A stretch of 64,000 nt of DNA from an uncultured Microbacterium sp. (GCA_913774845.1 CAJYJO010000030.1:113562-177561); one strand, 5' to 3'. Positions 53,751-62,473 are shown, numbered from the stretch's first letter. The notes: generated by a model from the sequence alone, not told the origin. Numbers and translations are program-made.

Positions 53751-53823
53751 GGCCCCATCGTTTAGCGGCCTAGGACGCCGCCCTTTCACGGCGGTAGCAC
53801 GGGTTCGAATCCCGTTGGGGTCA
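53751..53823 (+). tRNA. tRNA-Glu (anticodon TTC)
   Basis: 73 nt without encoded CCA. Acceptor GGCCCCA pairs with TGGGGTC; the anticodon stem GCCGC/GCGGT region encloses CTTTCAC with anticodon TTC; T arm ACGGGTTCGAATCCCGT. First tRNA of a three-gene array. Confidence 0.95.
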
Positions 53824-53850
53824 CTTCCCGGTACATAATTGAAAATGCAT

Positions 53851-53924
53851 GGCCCTGTAGCGCAGTTGGTTAGCGTGCCGCCCTGTCACGGCGGAGGTCG
53901 CGGGTTCAAGTCCCGTCAGGGTCG
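53851..53924 (+). tRNA. tRNA-Asp (anticodon GTC)
   Basis: 74 nt without CCA. Acceptor GGCCCTG/CAGGGTC, D arm AGCGCAGTTGGTTAGCGT, anticodon loop CTGTCAC in the CCGCC/GGCGG stem, T arm GCGGGTTCAAGTCCCGT. Confidence 0.96.
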
Positions 53925-53936
53925 CTCCACAGCGAC

Positions 53937-53958
53937 GGGCCTTCTTTCGGGAAGGCCC
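53937..53958 (+). terminator. Hairpin between tRNA-Asp and tRNA-Phe
   Basis: GGGCCTTC and GAAGGCCC with a 6-nt loop, followed by TTCGTC. Partial terminator or processing site inside the tRNA array. Confidence 0.55.
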
Positions 53959-53988
53959 TTCGTCTCGGAAGCGGCAGACATGTCGCTC

Positions 53989-54061
53989 GGCTCTGTAGCT
54001 CAGTTGGTAGAGCGCACGACTGAAAATCGTGAGGTCACGGGATCGACGCCCGTCGGAGCCA
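53989..54061 (+). tRNA. tRNA-Phe (anticodon GAA)
   Basis: 73 nt without CCA. Acceptor GGCTCTG/CGGAGCC, D arm AGCTCAGTTGGTAGAGC, anticodon loop CTGAAAA in the ACGA/TCGT stem, T arm CGGGATCGACGCCCG. The HipBA-like module begins 130 bp beyond it. Confidence 0.96.
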
Positions 54062-54088
54062 CAAGGATGACCGTTACAGTCATCCCAG

Positions 54089-54123
54089 AAACCCTCGCCT
54101 AGCTTCTACATGGCGGGGGTTTT
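54089..54123 (+). terminator. Terminator of the tRNA array
   Basis: AAACCCTCGCC and GGCGGGGGTTT pair with one T-G wobble around a 12-nt loop and end in TTTT. Confidence 0.75.
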
Positions 54124-54191
54124 GCTTTCCCCGCTCAATGGCGCGCGCGATTTGTCCTGACTCCCTCACCAGCTCGACTCGATGCTGCGCC

Positions 54192-55520
54192 TTACGGTCC
54201 GCCGCCGAGCACGTCTCGCACACGCAGGGTTTGCGCGTATGTCGCGTATGGAAAAAGCTCGACGGCGGGGATCCGCCGAAGCGGGTCAGGCAAGGTATCG
54301 ATGACCTGAGTCAGCGTCGTCTGCAGGTTCGTTGCAATGTGGAAAGCGAAGTCGTCGAGGTGCCCATCCGGGAGCTCGGCATCGCGTTCGAGAGTGCGAA
54401 GATTCTCCGGTCCGAGCGCGCCGATCGTTGTTGCCCCATCCACGGAGAACGCCAGCTCGACTCCGTCGAAGGCTCTGTAATCTTTGGCGCGCACCGTTGC
54501 GGCCAGCTCGAACGGCAGGGCTGAGTTGAGGTCGTAGAACGGCGACAGGTATGACCCGGTAGGCGCGTGGGTGAGTGAGTAGTTCTTCGAGTGCCCGTCG
54601 TTGTGACCAATGATCCAGGAAAAGACGAGGCACTCCGCGAAGCGCTGTTTCGCTCCTCTGGCCGCGGTGGGGGCGAGATCGCGGTCGAAGACACGAAAGA
54701 CGTCGTGATAGCTGGGGCCCGCATCCCGTTCATATTTGTTGAGATACGACGTGCCCGTCGCTTGAGCGAGATCCTCCTGGTGCAACCGGACGATGACCCC
54801 ATCAAGCGGGACGCGATCGAAGCGCTCGACGACGAGCACGTGCTCGCCCCCGAAGATGCCCACCTCCGTGTTCGCCACGATCAGCCCCAGCTTGCGCGCC
54901 ACCTGCAGAGTGATGTGTTCGGTTATGTCTGATCCGTCGAGAGTATGCACGCCTGGCTTGAAGATGTGAGTCGAGGGGTGCATTCCGGTGGGCTCGAACC
55001 ACTGACTGTCGTGTTGAGCCAGCGCGAACTTGCCCTGCGCTCCACCGAGCGAGAATCCTTCTTCGACGGGACGGCGTTCACGCCAATCGGAGTCATCCGC
55101 GCGGATCTGGCGAACTCGGGCCGCGATCATGTCGCCCGTGACAAGCGAGAGATCGGCTTCGGTACGGGGGGCGGTCCCTGCGGGGGAGAACTCGAGCGCG
55201 CCGGCGACGTCAGCCCCGTACACGGAAAGAAGGTCGAAGGCGCTGTCGCTGGTGAGCTTCGCCTCTCTGGCCCACCGAGTCCTGACGTCCGGTCGGTCCG
55301 GGAGGAGATTCTCGAGAAACCGTTTGGTGGTCTCGGCCGGGGCGACGCCCGCAACGACAGGGAGCTGGACCGAGATCGGAACCGGCTGCTCGCTGTCGAC
55401 ATAGTCGGCCGAATAGCGCAACTGCAGGTTGTTCCCGCGCCGCGAAATCGTGGCCACCTGCCGACCATAGAGGTACACGTCGAGGCCACTAACCACGTAC
55501 TGCTCCTTCTGAGCTCTCAC
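54192..55520 (-). CDS. HipA-like serine/threonine kinase toxin (442 aa)
   Basis: Family kinases phosphorylate a translation component (GltX in E. coli HipA) and arrest growth. The N-terminal HipA subdomain (LDVYLYGRQVATISRRGNNL) precedes the kinase core: glycine-rich EGFSLGGAQGKFAL, lysine-bearing STHIFKPGVH, VERFDR with LHQEDLAQATG (the HipA signature), catalytic loop IIGHNDGHSKNYSL with Asp308, and PFYDLNSALP (DFG-like). All key residues are present, so it should be active. It overlaps the antitoxin gene by 32 nt. Base composition is lower in GC than the neighbours, suggesting acquisition. Confidence 0.9.
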   Translation of the reverse strand: MRAQKEQYVVSGLDVYLYGRQVATISRRGNNLQLRYSADYVDSEQPVPISVQLPVVAGVAPAETTKRFLENLLPDRPDVRTRWAREAKLTSDSAFDLLSVYGADVAGALEFSPAGTAPRTEADLSLVTGDMIAARVRQIRADDSDWRERRPVEEGFSLGGAQGKFALAQHDSQWFEPTGMHPSTHIFKPGVHTLDGSDITEHITLQVARKLGLIVANTEVGIFGGEHVLVVERFDRVPLDGVIVRLHQEDLAQATGTSYLNKYERDAGPSYHDVFRVFDRDLAPTAARGAKQRFAECLVFSWIIGHNDGHSKNYSLTHAPTGSYLSPFYDLNSALPFELAATVRAKDYRAFDGVELAFSVDGATTIGALGPENLRTLERDAELPDGHLDDFAFHIATNLQTTLTQVIDTLPDPLRRIPAVELFPYATYAQTLRVRDVLGGGP

Positions 55521-56130
55521 GCGGTTCGGATTCTTCCTCGACCATCGAATCCCCGCGGTCTGGATCTCCGGCCTCGATCGCCGCGCTCAGCAGAGCCTTG
55601 CGTGCCTCCTTTGCGTGGATTCGGGATCCTGCCCGCGCTCCGGCCTCCTGAACCTGGACGGTCAGATTGTCGAGGGCGTTCCGCCAGCTGGACAACAGAG
55701 CCGAGGTGTCCATCCCTCGGACAGCCGCTGCGGCGGCTGCGGCGATGGCGCGGGTATCGCTATGGCTCACGGCAATCGAGGCGAGGGCCGAGGTGTCGAC
55801 GTTCCGCAGAGCCGCCGCGGCGAGGGCCGAGGTATCGACGTTCCGGGTGGAGGTCAGAGTGTCAGAGCCGATCCGTGGGACCTCGTCATGGGCTGGAGCC
55901 GTGTCGCCACCGTGATGCTGGCTGCTTCTGACCGCTTCGAGTTGGATATCCAAGCGCTCGAAGATGCGGAGCACGGTCTCGAACGACGTCCCGCCGTGGC
56001 CGCTCTCGATTCGAGCCAATGATTGCCGGGTGATACCGACGGCATCCGCGACATCTTGCTGGGTGAGCCCCCCCGCTTGTCGCCGGGTCTTCACGAGGCG
56101 CGCGAGGTCAGCGGGCTTCTGGATACGCAT
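55489..56130 (-). CDS. HipB-like XRE antitoxin with a repeat-bearing C-terminal extension (213 aa)
   Basis: The first 75 residues are a Cro/XRE domain: MRIQKPADLARLVKTRRQAG, LTQQDVADAVGITRQSLARI and TSFETVLRIFERLDIQLEAV, the usual HipB layout. Ordinary HipB is 70-100 residues; here about 130 more follow. They include NVDTSALAAAALR, NVDTSALASIAVS, SDTRAIAAAA and GMDTSALLSSW, a 13-residue repeat mirrored by a 39-bp DNA repeat, then a charged tail (RKALLSAAIEAGDPDRGDSM). GGGAGGTGAG precedes the ATG. The extension may bind HipA or oligomerise. Confidence 0.85.
   Translation of the reverse strand: MRIQKPADLARLVKTRRQAGGLTQQDVADAVGITRQSLARIESGHGGTSFETVLRIFERLDIQLEAVRSSQHHGGDTAPAHDEVPRIGSDTLTSTRNVDTSALAAAALRNVDTSALASIAVSHSDTRAIAAAAAAAVRGMDTSALLSSWRNALDNLTVQVQEAGARAGSRIHAKEARKALLSAAIEAGDPDRGDSMVEEESEPRESSEGAVRG
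55781..55844. repeat. 39-bp-period repeat inside the antitoxin gene
   Basis: CGAGGGCCGAGGTGTCGACG-TTCCG (55781-55805) recurs at 55820-55844 with one change; a third, more diverged copy (AGAGCCGAGGTGTCCAT) is near 55697. The period is 13 codons. Confidence 0.75.
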
Positions 56131-56147
56131 CTCACCTCCCGTCGCTT

Positions 56148-56187
56148 GTTCGAAAAATCTCACACGACACGCGTGTTCGAAAATTCT
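56148..56187. promoter_or_regulatory. Candidate autoregulatory operators of the HipBA-like module
   Basis: GTTCGAAAAATCT (56148-56160) and GTTCGAAAATTCT (56175-56187) are direct repeats 27 bp apart, each with a TTCGAA core; the palindrome ACACGCGTGT (56167-56176) lies between. They sit just upstream of the antitoxin gene in AT-rich DNA. Confidence 0.5.
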
Positions 56188-56494
56188 AACTTGAGCATTA
56201 TGTTTGATCAAGAGAACACGGAACGACTGTCACAAATTTCTCACATTCCGAATGAGTCGCGCCAGAACCGCGACGAGAACAGGCCGATCGCCGCGAGGTC
56301 GACCTTTGCTCACGGCATCCCCTGAACCCCGTGCCGCGTGGGGGCATCGGCGCCCCGCCGCATAGCCATCCCCCAGCGGGGGTGGTTCCCCGACGCCGCC
56401 GGACAGCGTTACTATTTGTTGACTTTTAGCAAACACCTGGCGCCCGACCGAGCATCTCCAGCCGTCCGCCAGGTCTTCTTTCGAAGAGGCCCCG

Positions 56495-58555
56495 ATGTCA
56501 GACATCACCCGCAGCCGCCGCGCGCACACCGCGGCCACCGACACGGTCATGACGCACCGCATGATCATGTTCGTGATCTTCGGCCTCATGGCCGGCATGT
56601 TCCTCTCCGCCCTCGACCAGACGATCGTGGGCACCTCGATCCGCACGATCGGCGACGACCTGCAGGGCCTGAGCCTGCAGGCGTGGGTCACCACGGCCTA
56701 CCTGATCGTCTCGACGATCTCGACGCCCATCTACGGCAAGCTGTCCGACATCTTCGGGCGACGGCCGCTGTTCCTGCTGGCGATCCTCATCTTCATCATC
56801 GGCTCGGTGCTCGCCAGCTTCTCGACCTCGATGGCCGAGCTCGCCGCGTTCCGCGCGATCCAGGGGCTGGGCGCCGGCGGCCTCATGTCGATGCCCCTGG
56901 CCATCATGGGCGACATCCTCGCTCCGCGCGAGCGGGCGAAGTACCAGGGCTACTTCCTCGCCGTGTTCGGCATCTCCAGCGTCATCGGCCCGCTCGTGGG
57001 CGGCCTGTTCGCCGGGGCCAGCGAGATCCTCTTCATCACCGGCTGGCGGTGGGTCTTCCTCATCAACGTGCCGATCGGCATCGTGGCGCTCGCGATCGTG
57101 TGGCGGTTCCTCCACATCCCGAAGCAGCCGCGCCACTCGGTGCGCATCGACTGGTGGGGCGCGACCACCGTCATCGTCGCGCTCGTGCCGCTGCTGCTCG
57201 TCGCCGAGCAGGGGCGCGAGTGGGGCTGGGGCTCGCCGATCGCGATCGCCTGCTACGTCGTGGGGGCACTCGGCATCCTGGCCTTCGTCATCGCCGAGAC
57301 GAAGATGAAGGACGACGCGCTCATCCCGCTGAAGCTCTTCCGCTCGCCCACCTTCTCGATGGCGACGATCATCGGCGTGCTCGTGGGCTTCGGCATGTTC
57401 GGCGCGATGCTGACGCTGCCGCTCTACCTGCAGCTCGTCCTGGGCTCTACACCCACGCAGAGCGGTTTCGAGATGCTGCCGATGATCCTCGGCCTCATGA
57501 TCGCCTCGATCGCGAGCGGCCAGATCATCGCCCGCACCGGCCGGTATCGCATGTTCCCGATCCTCGGGACGGCGCTGATGTCGGTCGGCTTCTTTCTGCT
57601 GACGTTCCTGAAGTACGACAGCCCCTACTGGCATGTCGCCCTGGCGATGCTCGTGATCGGCCTCGGTCTCGGACAGCTCATGCAGACGCTGACGATCGCG
57701 AGCCAGAACTCCGTGGGTCTGCGCGACATGGGCGTGGCCACCAGCGGCTCGACGTTCTTCCGTCAGATCGGTGGAACGCTCGGCACCGCGGTGCTGCTGT
57801 CGCTGCTGTTCACGCTGATGCCGTCGAACATCATCGGCTCGTTCTCCGACCGCACGACCCTCACCGACGCTCTCGATGCGGCCCTCGACCCCACCGTCGC
57901 CTCGGCGCCGGCGAACGAGAAGATCATGTCGGGCATCTACACCCCCATCGTGTCGCAGATCGTCGACGGGACCACGTCGCAGCTGCAGGCCGGGGTGCAG
58001 CAGGCGCAGGATGCCGCGACCCAGGCCGTCGCGGAGCAGGTCGCGGCGGGTCGCATCCCGGCGTCGGCGCAGGCCGCCGCGACGCAGACGGCCGTCGCCC
58101 AGGCCGTCGCCGCGGCCACGGCGCAGATCCAGCAGCAGGTGCCGGTCGCACGCGTCGCCTCCGACGGGACCGTGAGCCTGGACTTCTCGGATGCCGCTCA
58201 GCGCGCCGCCTTCGTGGACACCGCGGCCACGACGATCGAGGACCGGTTCTCCGCGGGAGACGAGAACACCTCGGTCGGCGGTTCCACGCTCGACGACACC
58301 TCGTTCCTCGTGGGCGCGGACGCGCGGCTCACCAAGCCGTTCCTCGTCGGCTTCAACTCCTCGGCGACGACCGTCTACTGGACCGCGATGGGCGTCGTGC
58401 TGCTGGCCTTCGTGCTGTCGCTGTTCTTCCGCACCCCGCCGCTGCGGTCGAAGTCGGCGCTGCAGGAGGCCGCCGACGAGCGACGCGGCCAGGACGACGA
58501 GGACAAGCGCGCCGCCGAGGCGGCGACGCAGACCGGCGCTCTGCTCACACCGTGA
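56495..58555 (+). CDS. MFS drug transporter, DHA2 family (686 aa)
   Basis: Fourteen-helix proton-driven exporter of the EmrB/QacA type. Motif A reads GKLSDIFGRRPLFL; motif C region IMGDILAPRERAKYQGYFLA and VIGPLVGGLFA; first helix IFGLMAGMFLSALDQTIVGT carries the membrane Asp of DHA2 proteins. At 686 residues it exceeds the usual 480-530 by an insertion of about 170 residues (residues about 455-625, Ala/Gln/Thr-rich with QAAATQTAVAQAVAAATAQI) between the last two helices, on the outer side. The ATG has GAAGAGG upstream. TTGACT near 56428 is a possible -35. Confidence 0.92.
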   Translation: MSDITRSRRAHTAATDTVMTHRMIMFVIFGLMAGMFLSALDQTIVGTSIRTIGDDLQGLSLQAWVTTAYLIVSTISTPIYGKLSDIFGRRPLFLLAILIFIIGSVLASFSTSMAELAAFRAIQGLGAGGLMSMPLAIMGDILAPRERAKYQGYFLAVFGISSVIGPLVGGLFAGASEILFITGWRWVFLINVPIGIVALAIVWRFLHIPKQPRHSVRIDWWGATTVIVALVPLLLVAEQGREWGWGSPIAIACYVVGALGILAFVIAETKMKDDALIPLKLFRSPTFSMATIIGVLVGFGMFGAMLTLPLYLQLVLGSTPTQSGFEMLPMILGLMIASIASGQIIARTGRYRMFPILGTALMSVGFFLLTFLKYDSPYWHVALAMLVIGLGLGQLMQTLTIASQNSVGLRDMGVATSGSTFFRQIGGTLGTAVLLSLLFTLMPSNIIGSFSDRTTLTDALDAALDPTVASAPANEKIMSGIYTPIVSQIVDGTTSQLQAGVQQAQDAATQAVAEQVAAGRIPASAQAAATQTAVAQAVAAATAQIQQQVPVARVASDGTVSLDFSDAAQRAAFVDTAATTIEDRFSAGDENTSVGGSTLDDTSFLVGADARLTKPFLVGFNSSATTVYWTAMGVVLLAFVLSLFFRTPPLRSKSALQEAADERRGQDDEDKRAAEAATQTGALLTP

Positions 58556-58558
58556 GGG

Positions 58559-58601
58559 GAGGGAGGGCGGGGTCGTCGCGACGGCACCCCCGCCCTCCCT
58601 C
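58559..58601. terminator. Bidirectional terminator hairpin
   Basis: GAGGGAGGGCGGGG and CCCCGCCCTCCCTC are exact complements (14 bp) around a 15-nt loop between the convergent transporter and ligase genes. Confidence 0.8.
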
Positions 58602-58604
58602 ACC

Positions 58605-60188
58605 TCAGACCGCTTCGCGGGCCCGCAGGTCTTTGCGCAGGATCTTGCCCGACGTCGACTTGGGGACGACGTCGATGAACTCGACGCGGCGCACCTTCTT
58701 GTGCGGCGCCACCTCGGCGGCGACGAAGGCCATCACCTCGTCGGCGCTCAGCCCGGATTCGGGTGCGGCGACGACGAACGCCTTGGGGATCTCCTCACCG
58801 TCGTCTCCGCGCACGCCGATGACGGCGGCATCCCGGATCTGCGGGTGCGACAGCAGCAGCGCCTCGAGCTCCGCCGGGGCGATCTGGTAGCCGTGATATT
58901 TGATCAGCTCCTTGAGGCGGTCGACGATCGTGAAGTAACCGTCGACGTGGTGCACCCCGATGTCGCCGGTGTGCAGGAAGCCGTCGTCGTCGAGGGTCTC
59001 CGCGGTCGCGTCGGGGCGGTTGAGGTAGCCGAGCATGACGTTCGGTCCCCGCACCCAGATCTCGCCGGGCGCGGTCAGCCCGTCGTCGCCGTGCTCCTCG
59101 AGCTCCGCACCGGTCTCGGGGTCGACGAGCTTGGCCTCGCAGCCCGGGATGAGCACGCCGACCGAGCTGACCGGCATCCCCCCGCCGACCGGGATCGCGT
59201 GCGAGACCGGGCTGAGCTCGCTCATGCCGTAGCCCTGGTAGAAGCGGGCGCCGATGCGGCGGCCGGCCGTCTCGGCGGTCTCCCCGTCGAGCGGCGCGGC
59301 CCCCGAGAACACGCTGTGCACGCTCGACAGGTCGTAGTCGGCGACCGCGGGGTGCTTGGCGAGCGCGACCGCGATCGGCGGCGCGATGAAGAGGAACGTG
59401 CACCGCTGGTCCTGGATGATGCGCAGGAACTCGGCGAGGTCGAAGCGCGGCATGGTCACGAGCGTCGCCCGCTGGCGCAGAGCCAGGTTCAGCAGCACCG
59501 TCATGCCGTAGATGTGGAAGAACGGCAGCACCGCGAGCACCCGGTCATCGGGGACGATCTCGATGATCGGCCGGCACTGGTGCACGTTGGCGACGAGGTT
59601 GCGGTGCGAGAGCATCACGCCCTTGGGCGCGCCCGTCGTGCCCGACGAGTACGGCAGCACCGCCACATGGGTCGCCGGGTCGATCGAGACCTCGGGCGGG
59701 GTGCGCCCCTCGCCGAGGAGCGAGCGCAGGTCGGGGTGCCCCTCGGCCCCGTCGAGCACGATGACGCGGTCGTCCGGGATGCCGACCGCGCGCGCCGCCT
59801 CGGCCGCCTGCAGCAGCAGCGGTGAGACGGTGACGAGCCACGTCGCGGCCGCGTCGCGCAGCTGCCCGCCGATCTCCCGGGCGGTGTACAGCGAGTTGAT
59901 CGTCGTGACGGTCGCGCCGAGCCTCAGGATGCCGTGGAACACCGTCGCGAAGGCCGGGACGTTCGGGCAGAGCACGGCGACCACCGTGCCGACCCCCGCT
60001 CCCCGAGCGGCGAGCGCGCCCGCGAAGGCATCGACCTGAGCGCGGAGGGCGCCGTAGGTCGTCTCCGCGCCGCTGGCGGGGTCGACGAGCGCGATCCGCT
60101 CGAGATCGGTGTCGTCCAGCGAGCCGAAGAGGTAGTCGTAGATGCTCTGATCGGGGATCTCGATGGGCGGGAACGGGCTCTGGAACAC
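58605..60188 (-). CDS. AMP-forming acyl/aryl-CoA ligase, 4-coumarate-CoA ligase-like (527 aa)
   Basis: Activates a carboxylic acid through an acyl-adenylate and transfers it to CoA. Motifs: VLPYSSGTTGAPKGVMLSHR (P-loop), YQGYGMSELSPVSHAI (A5), GFLHTGDIGVHHVDGYFTIV-DRLKELIKYHGYQIAPAELE (A7-A8 hinge) and catalytic Lys in STSGKILRKDL. I start it at GTG 60188 (VFQSPFPPIEIPDQSIYDYL) because GAGGGAG lies 6 nt upstream; an ATG 33 nt earlier has no such site. Substrate not predictable. Confidence 0.92.
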   Translation of the reverse strand: MFQSPFPPIEIPDQSIYDYLFGSLDDTDLERIALVDPASGAETTYGALRAQVDAFAGALAARGAGVGTVVAVLCPNVPAFATVFHGILRLGATVTTINSLYTAREIGGQLRDAAATWLVTVSPLLLQAAEAARAVGIPDDRVIVLDGAEGHPDLRSLLGEGRTPPEVSIDPATHVAVLPYSSGTTGAPKGVMLSHRNLVANVHQCRPIIEIVPDDRVLAVLPFFHIYGMTVLLNLALRQRATLVTMPRFDLAEFLRIIQDQRCTFLFIAPPIAVALAKHPAVADYDLSSVHSVFSGAAPLDGETAETAGRRIGARFYQGYGMSELSPVSHAIPVGGGMPVSSVGVLIPGCEAKLVDPETGAELEEHGDDGLTAPGEIWVRGPNVMLGYLNRPDATAETLDDDGFLHTGDIGVHHVDGYFTIVDRLKELIKYHGYQIAPAELEALLLSHPQIRDAAVIGVRGDDGEEIPKAFVVAAPESGLSADEVMAFVAAEVAPHKKVRRVEFIDVVPKSTSGKILRKDLRAREAV

Positions 60189-60279
60189 GGGTTTCTCCCT
60201 CGAAATACCGGCGGCGATCATGCCGTGCGCTCATCCTGGCACCGGTGGGACCGGGTGTCACTGAAATCTCGGCTGCGTC

Positions 60280-61476
60280 TCAGGTGAGTGCGAGCACGAC
60301 TCCGCCCGCGGCGCCGACGATCACCACCGTCCAGGCAGGAGCGCGGAAGGCCGTCAACAGCACGAATCCGATCGTCGCCAGCACGAACGGCCCCGGTCCC
60401 GTGACGGCGGTGGTGAACACGGGCGAGTAGAGGGCGGCGGCGAGGATGCCGACGACCGCTGCGTTCGCCCCGCGCATCGCCGCGCGGATCCGGGGCTTGT
60501 CGCGCACGGCATCCCAGAAGGGCAGGACGCCGACGAGCACGAGGAACCCGGGCAGGAAGATCGCGGCGAGCGCGATGCCCGCGCCGGCGATGCCGCCGGG
60601 GCCGACCGTCGAGACGTCACCGAGGTAGGCGGCGAAGGTGAACAGCGGACCGGGGACGGCCTGCGCCGCCCCGTACCCGGCGAGGAAGGTCTCCGGCGAC
60701 ACCCAGCCCGGTTCGACGACCCCGCCCTGCAGCAGGGGCAGCACGACGTGGCCTCCGCCGAACACGAGCGCCCCGGCGCGGTAGAAGGCGTCGGCGAGCG
60801 TCACCGTCCCCGAGCCGGTCACCGCCGCCAGGACCGGGAAGGCGAGGAGAAGACCCAGGAACACGGCGAGGCAGGCCACCGCGACCCCCCGCGGGACGCC
60901 GAACGGGGGCAGGGGCGGGCCGAGGGGCTCGGTCGAGGCCCGGAGCAGGAGGAGCCCCGCGACGACGCCGACCGCAAGGGCGCCGAGCTGGCCCGCGGCG
61001 CCCGGGAGCAGGAGCGCGAGAGCGAGCCCGACCACCGCGATCCCGGCGCGGGGAGCATCGGGCGTGAGCGTGCGCGCCATGCCGAGCACCGCATGGGCGA
61101 CGACGGCCACCGCTACGATCTTGAGCCCGGTGATCACGCCCTCCCCGATCGGCCCGTCGACGAGCGCCGCTCCCCCGGCGAAGGCGACCAGCAGCGCCGC
61201 CGAGGGGAGGGTGAAGGCCACGAACGCCGCGAGGGCCCCCGCGATCCCGGCGCGCTGCAGCCCCATCGCGAAGCCCACCTGGCTCGAGGCGGGCCCCGGC
61301 AGGAACTGGCACAGCGCGACGAGATCGGCGTAGGCGCTGTCGTCCATCCACTTCCGACGCACGACGAGGTCGTCGCGGAAGTACCCGAGGTGGGCGACCG
61401 GCCCACCGAAGCTCGTCACACCCAAGCGGAGGAACGCCCGGAACACCTCGCTCACGCCGCCGGCTCTGTGCATCAC
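60280..61476 (-). CDS. chrA: Chromate transporter, fused two-domain ChrA (398 aa)
   Basis: Exports chromate in characterised members. Two homologous halves face opposite ways. Half 1 has VTSFGGPVAHLGYFRDDLVV and CQFLPGPASSQVGFAMGLQR; half 2 has GALVFGGGHVVLPLLQGGVV and YGAAQAVPGPLFTFAAYLGD. About ten helices are predicted. This is the long-chain form. Many family members have no chromate role, so resistance is only presumed. No chrB-type regulator is adjacent. Confidence 0.93.
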   Translation of the reverse strand: MMHRAGGVSEVFRAFLRLGVTSFGGPVAHLGYFRDDLVVRRKWMDDSAYADLVALCQFLPGPASSQVGFAMGLQRAGIAGALAAFVAFTLPSAALLVAFAGGAALVDGPIGEGVITGLKIVAVAVVAHAVLGMARTLTPDAPRAGIAVVGLALALLLPGAAGQLGALAVGVVAGLLLLRASTEPLGPPLPPFGVPRGVAVACLAVFLGLLLAFPVLAAVTGSGTVTLADAFYRAGALVFGGGHVVLPLLQGGVVEPGWVSPETFLAGYGAAQAVPGPLFTFAAYLGDVSTVGPGGIAGAGIALAAIFLPGFLVLVGVLPFWDAVRDKPRIRAAMRGANAAVVGILAAALYSPVFTTAVTGPGPFVLATIGFVLLTAFRAPAWTVVIVGAAGGVVLALT

Positions 61477-61516
61477 CCCATCCTCCCGGCGCGGAGGAAA
61501 CGACGGGTGAATTCCG

Positions 61517-62473
61517 TCACGTCAGGGGCACACCGAGGATCTCGTCGACGAGGCGCAGCGTGAGACCCGTGAGCCGCTGGTCCTCGGCGATGTCAGCGCC
61601 CGCCACCGCATCGCGGAAGCGCTCGACCTCCCCGACCATGATGTTCTCCGCGGCCTCGACCTCGATGACCTCGGACGGGCCGCCGTGCGGGGTGAGCACG
61701 AGGCGTCGCGGCGCGTCGATCGCGTCGATGACGAGAGACCCCTCCTCGCCCTGGATCTCGCTCGGCAGGGCGGTGTCGGTGATCTTCGACCAGGCGATAT
61801 CGGCGACGAACCCGTCGTACACCGCGAGCGCGCTGCCGGCCCCGTCGGTGCCCGAGGCGATGCCCACCCGTGCGCCGTGCACCGACCGCGGCGCACCGCA
61901 CAGGCGCACCAGCGCGTGCAGCGGATACACGCCCAGATCGCGCAGCGCGCTGCCGCCCATGGCCGGGTCGAGGATGTTCGTCTGCTCGCCCGCGAGCACC
62001 TGGTCGTAGCGCGCCGACCGCTTCTCGTACCGCAGCGCCACTCGGCGCACGGTCCCTACCCGCGTCATGGCCGCGGCGACGGCGGCCAGCCCCGGGTCGT
62101 ACGCCGTGCGCATGGCCTCCAGCAGCACGACGCCGCGGTCGCGCGCGTGCGACACCGCGGCATCCCACTCGTCCGCCGTCAGCACCGCCGGCTTCTCGAC
62201 GAGCACCGGGATGCCGGCATCCACCGCCGCGCGCACCTGCGGCGCGTGCACGGAGTTGGGGCTGGCGAGGTAGACCGCGTCGACGTCCCCGGCCGCGAGG
62301 AGCGCGTCGAGACCGACCGCCACCCCCGGTGCGCCGACGCGCGCGGCGAACGCCCGAGCCGTCCGCTCATCGCGGGAGGAGACACGCGAGAGCTCGACGC
62401 CGTGCACCTGGGCGACGGCGTCGGCGAAGCGCTCGGAGATGGAACTGGTGCCGACGAGACCGATGCGGAGCAT
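61517..62473 (-). CDS. Gfo/Idh/MocA family oxidoreductase (318 aa)
   Basis: NAD(P)-dependent sugar or polyol oxidoreductase of unknown substrate. Rossmann motif IGLVGTSSISERFADAVAQV, then VYLASPNSVHAPQVRAAVDA and the catalytic-Lys motif PVLVEKPAVLTADEW. The C-terminal domain has ILDPAMGGSALRDLGVYPLH, the conserved GG-D-G-H-like block in which His is the second active residue. The start is ATG 62473; a much longer frame extends through the promoter of the divergent gene and is unlikely. Confidence 0.9.
   Translation of the reverse strand: MLRIGLVGTSSISERFADAVAQVHGVELSRVSSRDERTARAFAARVGAPGVAVGLDALLAAGDVDAVYLASPNSVHAPQVRAAVDAGIPVLVEKPAVLTADEWDAAVSHARDRGVVLLEAMRTAYDPGLAAVAAAMTRVGTVRRVALRYEKRSARYDQVLAGEQTNILDPAMGGSALRDLGVYPLHALVRLCGAPRSVHGARVGIASGTDGAGSALAVYDGFVADIAWSKITDTALPSEIQGEEGSLVIDAIDAPRRLVLTPHGGPSEVIEVEAAENIMVGEVERFRDAVAGADIAEDQRLTGLTLRLVDEILGVPLT

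Noticed and set aside
53989-56494. HipBA-like module as an integrative element using tRNA-Phe as attachment site
   Set aside because: I looked for a repeat of the tRNA-Phe 3' end on the far side of the module and saw none, and no integrase is present.
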